This document shows positions 27,202-34,574 of a stretch of DNA of 64,000 nt, one piece after another. The stretch is from Moraxella lacunata (GTDB lineage: Bacteria; Pseudomonadota; Gammaproteobacteria; Pseudomonadales; Moraxellaceae). Made by a program: the position numbers and the translations under genes. The stretch covers positions 1-64,000 of the forward strand of contig NZ_UGQU01000002.1 of assembly GCF_900453205.1 (NCBI RefSeq), in the 5' to 3' direction. Under the pieces are notes generated by a model. The model made no database searches. It was not told the DNA's origin and saw nothing but the letters and a program-made list of their open reading frames with translations. Every line of letters begins with the position of its first letter. Within the stretch, counting starts at the first letter, position 1.

Positions 27202-27268
27202 TTAATGAGAATGATTTAGGAGTGATTGGATTTTAGCATGGGAGGTGGGAGGGGGGTCAAGGGGGGGG
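27202..27268 (-). promoter_or_regulatory. vgrG E promoter, 19-bp spacer
   Basis: TTGACC (27255-27260), 19-bp spacer with a six-C tract, TGCTAAAAT (-10 at 27230-27235), eight-base upstream tract (27261-27268), Fur-like box at 27202-27218. It diverges from the hcp promoter 13 bases away, so the two may influence each other. Confidence 0.68.
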
Positions 27269-27280
27269 ATGAAAATTTGC

Positions 27281-27309
27281 TTGATTATTTATTTTGTTTT
27301 CGCTATAAT
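27281..27309 (+). promoter_or_regulatory. hcp promoter
   Basis: TTGATT (27281-27286), 17-bp spacer, consensus TATAAT (27304-27309). The leader is about 100 bases and contains ATGAGATACG...CGTATCTCCCAT, an inverted repeat that could form a 5' hairpin in the mRNA. Confidence 0.75.
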
Positions 27310-27412
27310 CACATGAACTCATTTAAATGAGATACGATATTATTTATAAAGTAGCGTATCTCCCATTGATGAGTTAATCAACCTCACATTTTCTTTTATA
27401 AAGGTGCACATT

Positions 27413-27898
27413 ATGGCTATAGATATTTTCTTAAAAATCGATGGCGTGAATGGCGAATCCAAGGATGCAGGACACAAGGATTGGATTGATGTTCATAACT
27501 TTACATGGGGTGCCAGTCAGCCTGCCACTCTAACCACAGGTGGTGGTGGTGGTGCGGGCAAGGTTAATTTCCAAGACCTAAAAGTAACAGCCGCTATTGA
27601 TAAGGCAGCTCCTACCGTTCTCAAACACAGTGCCATTGGTCGGCACATCCCCAAAGTGGAAATCTCAGTTTGCAAGGCAGGTGGCGAACAGATTGAGTAC
27701 TCTAGAATCACACTAGAAGACGTCATGGTAACTGGCGTTGAGTTCGTCGGTTCCAAGGACAATGAAGTTCTTTATGTGAATTACTCATTCCAAGCCGTCA
27801 AAATCAAAAACCAATACTGGGAACAAACCGAGCGTGGCGGTCGTGGTGCCGAAACTCAAATGGGTTACGACATCAAACAAAACAAAGCCATCGGCTAA
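27413..27898 (+). CDS. hcp: Hcp, T6SS inner tube protein (TssD)
   Basis: A 161-residue Hcp. It starts MAIDIFLKIDGVNGES, has the family pattern KDWIDVHNFTWGASQPA, a glycine-rich loop (TGGGGGAGK, about residues 43-51), the VEISVCKAGG strand and VNYSFQAVKIKNQYWEQ near the end. Hexameric rings of Hcp stack into the tube that carries VgrG and cargo out of the cell. The ATG at 27413 is used; a GTG nine bases earlier would add MHI and is nearer AAAGG, so the true start is not fully settled. It is followed by a strong hairpin before tagJ, which would let hcp be made in excess over the downstream baseplate genes. Confidence 0.97.
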   Translation: MAIDIFLKIDGVNGESKDAGHKDWIDVHNFTWGASQPATLTTGGGGGAGKVNFQDLKVTAAIDKAAPTVLKHSAIGRHIPKVEISVCKAGGEQIEYSRITLEDVMVTGVEFVGSKDNEVLYVNYSFQAVKIKNQYWEQTERGGRGAETQMGYDIKQNKAIG

Positions 27899-27917
27899 TC
27901 AGCCATTTCACCTTTTT

Positions 27918-27953
27918 AAAACACAACCTTATATTAATATTAGGTTGTGTTTT
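27918..27953 (+). terminator. terminator or attenuator between hcp and tagJ
   Basis: A 12-bp stem AAAACACAACCT / AGGTTGTGTTTT with a loop of about 12 bases, followed by T residues. It lies 20 bases after the hcp stop and before tagJ; partial read-through would give more hcp mRNA than baseplate mRNA. Confidence 0.8.
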
Positions 27954-27974
27954 TATATCAGTATAGGTCGTTTT

Positions 27975-28736
27975 ATGATTATTGATCACATCACCCACCA
28001 TATAGAGACACTCATTAGCCAGCTTAAAAAAGACCCCATGAACCTAAATGCTAGACTGGCACTCATTCAATGTTATTGCCTAGAAGCGGATTGGCAAAAA
28101 GCCTTGAGCACCACCGATAATTTTCTAAAAATTCATAACGACCCACACGTCAAATCCCTACTTAAACAAAATATTCTTTGCGAGATACAGCGAGACGCAG
28201 TGTTTAAAAACACCAAAGCACCACTTGCTTACCCTGATACAGCTTTTCATGACAATCAGACCCTGTTATTACAAGCCTTCTATGACAGTAACGATAATAT
28301 GGTTGATATTTTCAGCCAGCTCATTGATGAGTGCGACTTTTGGGCAACCATTACCACATATGACGAACAGAACTATCAAGATTCATGGATTGACAGTGAT
28401 TTTAGATTGTCTGGTGTCTTTGAGATATTTGTGGATGCTCATTACTACTGGCTACCCACCAATAACATCCAATCCATTCATTTTTGGCGACACGAAGTAC
28501 TAACAGATATTTTATGGCGACGTGCCAAAATAACCCTGCAAAACCAACAGGAAATCTCAGCCTTTATACCTGCCAGATATCCTATTTTAACCGAGGTATC
28601 AGAAGACATCAAACAAAACAAACGCACCCAATGGGAACAAATGTCTAAATTATCATGGGCAAACGGTCAAAAGACATTAACATCAGGCGATGTGGATATC
28701 CCCCTGCTTGATATTGATGTCATCACAAGAGGGTAA
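27975..28736 (+). CDS. tagJ: TagJ/ImpE-family T6SS accessory protein
   Basis: A 253-residue ImpE/TagJ (SciE-type) protein. The N-terminal half is a tetratricopeptide-like helical domain (ISQLKKDPMNLNARLALIQC...ADWQKALST), the C-terminal half has the conserved LTDILWRRAKITLQNQQEIS and FIPARYP. TagJ binds the sheath protein TssB in other bacteria and modulates sheath recycling with ClpV. The ATG at 27975 lies after AGGT and gives the normal family length; the frame is open upstream but that part is just the hairpin region. It ends three bases before tssE. Confidence 0.9.
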   Translation: MIIDHITHHIETLISQLKKDPMNLNARLALIQCYCLEADWQKALSTTDNFLKIHNDPHVKSLLKQNILCEIQRDAVFKNTKAPLAYPDTAFHDNQTLLLQAFYDSNDNMVDIFSQLIDECDFWATITTYDEQNYQDSWIDSDFRLSGVFEIFVDAHYYWLPTNNIQSIHFWRHEVLTDILWRRAKITLQNQQEISAFIPARYPILTEVSEDIKQNKRTQWEQMSKLSWANGQKTLTSGDVDIPLLDIDVITRG

Positions 28737-28739
28737 CTA

Positions 28740-29195
28740 ATGGCAGACAATACCGCAAGTATCTATGACAGGCTCATGCAGTACACCTCTGGTGCTAGCA
28801 TCTCTCACAGTCAGTTAAGAGAGTTTGTGATTCGGGATTTGCTCTCTTTATTGAATACCGCAAGTTATTACACGGACAACCACGCCTACTTCAGCCAAAA
28901 CGAAACCTATCACTGTGTCATGAATTATGGCATACACCCCTTATCAGGTAAAAGAGCCTCAGAGATTAACTGGCTTGATGTAGAGAGCAACATCACTGCA
29001 TCCATCAGAGCCTTTGAAAGTCGGATACTGCCAGAGAGCTTGGAGGTAAAATGCCTAACAAAGCACGCCGATGACATCCTACACAATCAAGTAAGCATAC
29101 AAATCACAGGGCTAATACGCTCAAGCCCACATCCCGAGAGATTTGTCTTAACCACTAAACTAGACTTAGAAACAGGCAGTTTTAACCCAACATAA
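28740..29195 (+). CDS. tssE: TssE, T6SS baseplate subunit (gp25-like)
   Basis: A 151-residue protein of the gp25/TssE lysozyme-like baseplate family. It has an N-terminal SIYDRLMQYTSG, the SQLREFVIRDLLSLLNT helix, the VMNYGIHPLSGK loop (about residues 60-71) and the SIRAFESRILPESLEVK region (about 90-106), which includes the conserved ExR-type motif (FESR). TssE sits in the wedge of the baseplate with TssF, TssG and TssK. The gene starts four bases after tagJ ends and is followed at 16 bases by tssF, so they are one operon. Confidence 0.93.
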   Translation: MADNTASIYDRLMQYTSGASISHSQLREFVIRDLLSLLNTASYYTDNHAYFSQNETYHCVMNYGIHPLSGKRASEINWLDVESNITASIRAFESRILPESLEVKCLTKHADDILHNQVSIQITGLIRSSPHPERFVLTTKLDLETGSFNPT

Positions 29196-29211
29196 TATCT
29201 AGGAGCATGTC

Positions 29212-31041
29212 ATGAACCGCAACTTTTTGGAAAAATACCATCAAGAACTAAAAAATTTTCGTGAAGCCAGTAAAGAATTTGCCAAAGAGCATCCTGCTGT
29301 GGCTGGACATCTTGGATTATTAGCACCAGAGATAGAAGACCCTTATGTTGAAAGATTGATTGAAGCAGTGAGCTTCTTAACTGCTCGCATCAATCTAAAA
29401 ATCGATGAGCAATACCCCAAATTTCTAGAACACATCTTTCAAGTCATCCAACCAAGTTTTAATAAGGTCATACCCAGCTGTGCTGTCGTCTCTTGTTACA
29501 CCAATGAGAACACCCCCTTTATCATTCCTGCTCAAAGTTCCGTATTCACGCATGCCAAAAAAAAGAATACAGCTACCTGCAATTTTTCTACCTGTCATCC
29601 GCTACAAATCACTCCTTTTCACATCCAAAAAGTCAATTACATCAAGACCTTTAAAAACAATTACCTCTCCCAAGAACGCCAAAAAGCCAAATTAGACATC
29701 ATTTTTAGCTTTCCAAAAACACTATCCATTAAGGATATTGACTTTTCTTGTATTCATTTTTACATCAAAAATACCGACCATTATACCGCCACAGAGCTAT
29801 TATATCACCTATCAACCAAAGCCACTTCTCTTAGTGTCAGTCAAAAAGACCACAAAAACATCTACTCCCCCAAAATTAAGCTTACTGGCATGGATTTTAA
29901 TCTTGACATATCCAATGATAGAAAAATCAGCCATTTAAAAGATGTGGTGGAATATAGCATACTGCCTGAAAAGACCTTGTTCTTTGCCATAAACGATTTA
30001 CAGGCTATCATAACAGATTGCCTAAAACGACATAAAAAAACCTCCTCTGACGACATGGTGGAATTTACTTTATCGTTTGGTTTAAGTGACTTTTCTGATA
30101 ATATTGAAAAATATCTCACTCATGATTGTCTAGACCTAAACAGCATGATTATTAGCAATCATTTTATCAAAAAAACACGTTTTGTCATTGACCAAAATAC
30201 CAACGAACAACACATCGTCATGGACAAAATCAGAGCCAAAGATTTTGAAATCATCTCCATCAAATCCATAGAAGGATTTAATTCAGTCAATACCAAAATA
30301 AAATCTTTTGAACCCATCTACAAAGTCGATGGTTATCACACCTTGGAGAACACCCAAGATGTTGGCTTTTATACTGACACCTATCGCTCAAACCAACTAG
30401 CCTCTACGAACAACTCCTACAAGGGCAATGAATGCTATGTTACCATCACCAATCAATATCAGCACATCACTCAGCACGACCTAAATCAGCTATCGGTTGA
30501 AGCTTGGTGTAGCAACCGAAGTCTGGTCAGAGACATCAGCTGGACGCTTGATGAAGATTTGCAACTTGATGACCGATTCAAGATCACCAAAATCGTCAGG
30601 CAGTGTCGTTTCACCGAACCTTTGGACTCACCCTCTCACACTGTCGCCCAGTGGCGACTGATGAATCTAATCGCCTCTAATTTCATCATTGATGATTTGA
30701 ATAATGTAGAATCACTAACCAACCATATCAAAGACAGTCTGCTGACCATTCATGAAATGTCAAAAAATCAATCTTTTAAAGCACAGATTGATGCAATCAT
30801 TAGCATTACAGCCTGCAAAACTCACGAAAGCCACAAACGCAATCGCAAGCTCATCCCCTTAAATGGCTTACATTTTGAAATCATCATAGATGAGGCAGTC
30901 ATGAGTCATGCCCATCCTTATATTTGGGGCTGTGTTTTGCTCAGTCATCTAAAAGGGTATTCACCCATCAATCATTTTACCAAACTAACATTACGCAATA
31001 AAAAAAGTGAAATTATTGCCACATTGAGTTCTTTGGAGTAG
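29212..31041 (+). CDS. tssF: TssF, T6SS baseplate subunit
   Basis: A 609-residue TssF (VasA/ImpG). The conserved N-terminus reads FLEKYHQELKNFREASKEFA, then EHPAVAGHLGL, EDPYVERLIEAVSFLTARI and EQYPKFLEHIFQVIQPSF (about residues 1-90), which is diagnostic. C-terminal signatures include RQCRFTEPLDSP, WRLMNLIASNF and NGLHFEIIIDE. TssF pairs with TssG and TssE to form the wedge that holds TssK to the phage-like tail. AGGAG lies seven bases upstream. Its length is normal. Codons are AT-rich compared with vgrG. Confidence 0.95.
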   Translation: MNRNFLEKYHQELKNFREASKEFAKEHPAVAGHLGLLAPEIEDPYVERLIEAVSFLTARINLKIDEQYPKFLEHIFQVIQPSFNKVIPSCAVVSCYTNENTPFIIPAQSSVFTHAKKKNTATCNFSTCHPLQITPFHIQKVNYIKTFKNNYLSQERQKAKLDIIFSFPKTLSIKDIDFSCIHFYIKNTDHYTATELLYHLSTKATSLSVSQKDHKNIYSPKIKLTGMDFNLDISNDRKISHLKDVVEYSILPEKTLFFAINDLQAIITDCLKRHKKTSSDDMVEFTLSFGLSDFSDNIEKYLTHDCLDLNSMIISNHFIKKTRFVIDQNTNEQHIVMDKIRAKDFEIISIKSIEGFNSVNTKIKSFEPIYKVDGYHTLENTQDVGFYTDTYRSNQLASTNNSYKGNECYVTITNQYQHITQHDLNQLSVEAWCSNRSLVRDISWTLDEDLQLDDRFKITKIVRQCRFTEPLDSPSHTVAQWRLMNLIASNFIIDDLNNVESLTNHIKDSLLTIHEMSKNQSFKAQIDAIISITACKTHESHKRNRKLIPLNGLHFEIIIDEAVMSHAHPYIWGCVLLSHLKGYSPINHFTKLTLRNKKSEIIATLSSLE

Positions 31042-31043
31042 TC

Positions 31044-32018
31044 ATGTCATCTGATATCTCAGTTCAAGCAACCCCTTTAAACACCGATGACATGCAACTG
31101 TTTGCTCTACTTAGATATTTACATCTGCATGCCAATCTCACCAAAAACATCGGAGACGAAGTGCAACTAACAGAGCACAATGTGCGATTTGGACAGCTCG
31201 CCAAACTATCATTTCAGGAGCGACAAGTACACCAAATCATCTCACAGGGTAAATTTCTCAAAGTCAAGATAAAAGGCTTTGGCATGCTAGGGACAAACGG
31301 TGCCCTACCCTTGCACCTATCCGAGGCGATTTATGAGAAGAATTTACACGAAAAAGATCATACCTTTAATGATTTTTTAGACATCTTTCATCATCGTCTG
31401 ATCAGCCTATTTTATAAAGCGTGGCTTAGCTCAGAACCTGCGGTCATGCTTGACAATAAGAGCAACCCTCTATTTAGTGAGCACATCGCTGGCTTTGTTG
31501 GCAACCAGTCTTTGGCTGATGAAGGCATGGAGGGACTGTTAAAATACAGCCAGTTTTACTATTCTAGCTTATTACTCAATCAAAATATGCCCACACACAA
31601 TCTCATCGAGATACTCAGTGGCTACTTTGACACACCCATACAGATAGAAGAAAATATTGGCGAATGGATTCCTGCCGAAGCACACACCACCACCCTTTCC
31701 TCTCAACTTCTAGAACCTTTAGGTTCAGGACTTTTGATTGGTACACATTATTTTGATGCCACTCAAAAATTTCGAGTCATCATCGGGCCTGTGAGCACTG
31801 CCAAATATTTGGACTTTTTAAAAGGAGGACATCTATTTGATAAACTCATCAGATGGGTCGTCCGATACACCAAGCACAGCTATCAATTTGACATCAAAAT
31901 CATTGTCGATAAAGACGACATCCGCCCCAGTCGCCTAGACACTTCGCACCCACTAGGGCGTAACAGTTGGCTTGGGCAACCCAAAGAAAACCCCCATGTC
32001 ATCATAGATATTGATTAG
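31044..32018 (+). CDS. tssG: TssG, T6SS baseplate subunit
   Basis: A 324-residue TssG (VasB/ImpH). It has the family segments VRFGQLAKLSFQERQV, VKIKGFGMLGTNGALPLHLS and NDFLDIFHHRLISLFYKAW (about residues 47-130), then LLKYSQFYYSSLL, LLIGTHYFDATQKFRVIIGP (about 230-249) and NSWLGQP near the end. TssG links TssF dimers to TssK in the wedge. It begins two bases after tssF and is followed by a proteasome-like hypothetical, not by tssK or tssA, so the baseplate operon stops here. Confidence 0.95.
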   Translation: MSSDISVQATPLNTDDMQLFALLRYLHLHANLTKNIGDEVQLTEHNVRFGQLAKLSFQERQVHQIISQGKFLKVKIKGFGMLGTNGALPLHLSEAIYEKNLHEKDHTFNDFLDIFHHRLISLFYKAWLSSEPAVMLDNKSNPLFSEHIAGFVGNQSLADEGMEGLLKYSQFYYSSLLLNQNMPTHNLIEILSGYFDTPIQIEENIGEWIPAEAHTTTLSSQLLEPLGSGLLIGTHYFDATQKFRVIIGPVSTAKYLDFLKGGHLFDKLIRWVVRYTKHSYQFDIKIIVDKDDIRPSRLDTSHPLGRNSWLGQPKENPHVIIDID

Positions 32019-32026
32019 GGCATACT

Positions 32027-32668
32027 ATGACTTTTATCATCGCCATACAAGCCAAAGACAGCATCGTGGTCGTCAGTGACACATCAAGTTTCTACATCAC
32101 TGATGACGGTCGTATAAAGCCACATCCTCACAAGCGACTGCCCAAACTAACACTGGACAGCCATCAAAATGTCCGTACCGCCAATGGCATTAGCCAACTG
32201 TCAGACATGGTCTTTGATACCATAGCAAGCAACCAGGAGCTTCATGAGTTAAGACGACAGCTTGCCAAGGTTAGCGATGTTTATTTGGCACATTTTAAAA
32301 ACTCTCCAGCATTGGTGGAGCAAATTCAGCTAACCACAATATACTGCTCATTACTGCTAGACACAGGACCTAGACTATATAGCATACACACCGATAGCAT
32401 AGAGAGATTCGAGGATAACAGCATAAGCATACTCAGTGCCAAACACGCAGACCCAACAAACATACTCCTAGAATTACAACAGCTCCAAAAAAGCATAAAG
32501 CCTGTCAAGGAGTTTGTTGATGAGTTGTCTTGCATATCGCATTACCTAAGACTCATTAAACCTATTTTCAAAAAAACCCACACTCTTGGTGACAGCAGTA
32601 TGGATTTTCATGTATACTTTGGTGCATCTACTGGCTATTATTTTGAACACATTCCAAACACCTACTAA
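32027..32668 (+). CDS. hypothetical protein resembling HslV/proteasome-beta Ntn hydrolases, in the T6SS operon
   Basis: A 213-residue protein not assigned to a T6SS component. The beginning, MTFIIAIQAKDSIVVVSDTS, has the shape of proteasome beta and HslV subunits (Thr next to the initiator Met, alternating strand, then D near residue 18), and KRLPKLTL near residue 37 resembles the HslV segment that carries the catalytic Lys. Further on there is a long helix pair and FHVYFGASTGYYF near the end. If Met is removed, Thr2 could be an N-terminal nucleophile. It is linked to tssG by a nine-base gap and has AGGG before its ATG. Assignment rests on visual similarity over about 45 residues only; catalytic function is not established. 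Confidence 0.45.
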   Translation: MTFIIAIQAKDSIVVVSDTSSFYITDDGRIKPHPHKRLPKLTLDSHQNVRTANGISQLSDMVFDTIASNQELHELRRQLAKVSDVYLAHFKNSPALVEQIQLTTIYCSLLLDTGPRLYSIHTDSIERFEDNSISILSAKHADPTNILLELQQLQKSIKPVKEFVDELSCISHYLRLIKPIFKKTHTLGDSSMDFHVYFGASTGYYFEHIPNTY

Positions 32669-32692
32669 GTTAAATCCCAAAGGAGACCATCT

Positions 32693-33331
32693 ATGGTAGC
32701 AGGCTCTAAACTACTCATCAACGAACACGGCATCTTCATCACCACCCCAAAAACCTTCCAAGTCAAGAGCAATGAGAAGGTGATGATGAGTGGAGAAAAA
32801 GTGTCATTTAGACTACCAAACATCTTATTAAAACCCGATTTATCAGAACTGGAAAAAGTAAAATTGACACCAAACCAACTAACAGCCAGTTTAGGTATTT
32901 TGGGTTGTATTGAAAAACAGGGTGGATTTTCTGAATGCGGGGAATTATTTATTGACAACATTAAAATCCAAGAATTTTGGCTGTCACTTGATAATAAAAT
33001 TTATTACATACCACCAAAGAATATTGCAAACTCAAAGACAATAACTATAGATGGTATTGATTATCAGATTGAAAATGAGTTAACGATTGTTGGAAGCATG
33101 GCTGATACCTTGGATTCGTTATCCCAGCAATTTGAGAATCTAAATCAATTAAAGAAAGACTATGTCACAAGATTTGGTCAGGATAATGCCAATGTGATAC
33201 TTATGAATGGGTTAAATAGATATTTGATTGTTTTGGAGCATATTCATACCTTAAATTGGGAGCAGGCAGAACTTGCGGAGTTTTATCAAAAAATTTCTGA
33301 GTCTCAATTAAATTTTAAGGATTCTGTCTGA
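32693..33331 (+). CDS. free-standing VgrG C-terminal segment fused to an unknown domain
   Basis: A 212-residue protein. Its first 42 residues are the last rung and tail junction of a VgrG: AGSKLLINEHGIFITTPKTF followed by VKSNEKVM, closely matching SNEKVM of the five large copies; the DNA AAGAGCAATGAGAAGGTGAT is even identical. The remaining 170 residues are of unknown family, with a ENLNQLKKDYVTRFGQDN helix. It is not simply a decayed gene: a strong AAAGGAG lies seven bases before the ATG and the frame is intact, and it ends overlapping the next gene by one base (ATGA type). It could plug onto a trimeric VgrG as a separate adaptor chain, or be a recombination donor. Role unknown. Confidence 0.65.
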   Translation: MVAGSKLLINEHGIFITTPKTFQVKSNEKVMMSGEKVSFRLPNILLKPDLSELEKVKLTPNQLTASLGILGCIEKQGGFSECGELFIDNIKIQEFWLSLDNKIYYIPPKNIANSKTITIDGIDYQIENELTIVGSMADTLDSLSQQFENLNQLKKDYVTRFGQDNANVILMNGLNRYLIVLEHIHTLNWEQAELAEFYQKISESQLNFKDSV

Positions 33332-34107
33332 TGAGCAAAATTGACTATGTATTTTTTAAAGAGACGGGCGTACATAAAGTGATTTTAAAAGGAAAAAAGG
33401 TTAGAATGACACCCATTGTGCAATATGGCATATATTTACCCGACCCTTTTAGTAGCACGGTTCACCGAGCATCTTCAAAAAAGATGGGGGATTTTGATGC
33501 GTGTATTAATGGGCAATGGTATGGCTATAACATTGGTACAAATGCCAATCAAGGACTGTCTATTCTTGCCAATGATAAGGTTTATGGTATGCCTTCATCT
33601 GGTCTTTGGAGCATCTCCCAAACCCTTGATTATCAATGGATAGTAAAAGAAGGAGACCCAACAACACAGCATCATACAGGGATAGGGGGACTGTGTCCTT
33701 TAATTATTAATAGTCTGCTTTATGGAGAAAAAAATGTGTATACCAAAAGCGATTTACAAGATGTTGTATCATATGGAGAACCCAAACCAGAACATAAAAA
33801 ATATCTCATACAGAGAAGTTCTACTAAATTTTCAACACTAAACAGCAAATCATTAGGTGTGGGAAAAATAGGCTTTGGTATCAAATCCAATGGTAATGTG
33901 GTGATATTTTTAGAAGAGGATAAAACCGCAAAAATGAGCTATTATAAATTTAGAAACTTATTTGAAGGTGAGGGCTGTATTCACGCCTTTGCTTGTGATG
34001 GCAGTGATTCTGTGTTTTTATATTTAAACAAAAAATGGAAAGTTAGAGCGGCTCTTCATAAAGACAATACCCAAACTTCTGGTATAGGATTTAGAATTGA
34101 TGATTAA
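33331..34107 (+). CDS. phosphodiester-glycosidase-like (NAGPA/DUF2233-type) putative T6SS effector
   Basis: A 258-residue protein with no signal peptide. The C-terminal half has the sequence order of the NAGPA phosphodiester glycosidase domain: a conserved Arg start (IQRSSTKFSTLN), GKIGFGIKSNGNVVIFLEED (about residues 178-197), a helix before GCIHAFACDGSDSVFLYLN (about 214-232; DGS matching the DGG/DGS loop), and near residue 115 TGIGGLCPLIINSLLYG in place of the usual NGG-FF region. Enzymes of this group cleave sugar phosphodiester or related bonds, so a cell wall or glycan target is possible. It stands between a VgrG tail gene and a 3-TM protein, as an effector would. Inference from pattern; not a confirmed member. 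Confidence 0.6.
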   Translation: MSKIDYVFFKETGVHKVILKGKKVRMTPIVQYGIYLPDPFSSTVHRASSKKMGDFDACINGQWYGYNIGTNANQGLSILANDKVYGMPSSGLWSISQTLDYQWIVKEGDPTTQHHTGIGGLCPLIINSLLYGEKNVYTKSDLQDVVSYGEPKPEHKKYLIQRSSTKFSTLNSKSLGVGKIGFGIKSNGNVVIFLEEDKTAKMSYYKFRNLFEGEGCIHAFACDGSDSVFLYLNKKWKVRAALHKDNTQTSGIGFRIDD

Positions 34108-34528
34108 TATTAAAATTTTATCACACGCCATTCTTATAGCTGCTTGGATTATTACCAATTTTTATTGGGTTAGTGTCATTTTTGGAGAATCTATATACAC
34201 TTTTATTTGGAGTTGGTGCTCCAAGTCCATAGTGAATTTTTTTGAATTTTATTATCTTGGATTTTTGTTAAACCTTATGGTTTTAACTCCTTTTATTTAT
34301 TTATTGTTGATTTTAAATAAAAAAGTAAAATTATTGTTATTAAAAAGATTTAAAATAATACTTTTTTCTCTTTGTTTTCTTGTGGTTTTATACAATGGAG
34401 ACTTTATTATTTTTGATGTTAAATTTTATCCATTTAACCCCCATATTAATGAAACTGTCTATTGTGAGTATTTTAATTATTTTTCTGATAACTATTTACA
34501 ATCTGGGGGTTGTGATGTTCCTGATTAA
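34097..34528 (+). CDS. three-TM membrane protein, candidate immunity for the preceding effector
   Basis: A 143-residue integral membrane protein with three hydrophobic segments (about residues 9-28, 52-74 and 87-104) and a Cys-containing periplasmic or cytoplasmic tail (ending SGGCDVPD). There is no recognisable family. It overlaps the end of the putative glycosidase gene by 8-11 bases (ATGATG double start), typical of translational coupling between an effector and its immunity gene. Base composition is very AT-rich, like the cargo genes and unlike vgrG. Confidence 0.6.
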   Translation: MMINIKILSHAILIAAWIITNFYWVSVIFGESIYTFIWSWCSKSIVNFFEFYYLGFLLNLMVLTPFIYLLLILNKKVKLLLLKRFKIILFSLCFLVVLYNGDFIIFDVKFYPFNPHINETVYCEYFNYFSDNYLQSGGCDVPD

Positions 34529-34574
34529 TACCTAAAGTTATTTAACATACAAGTGATGTTCAACTTTTGACACC

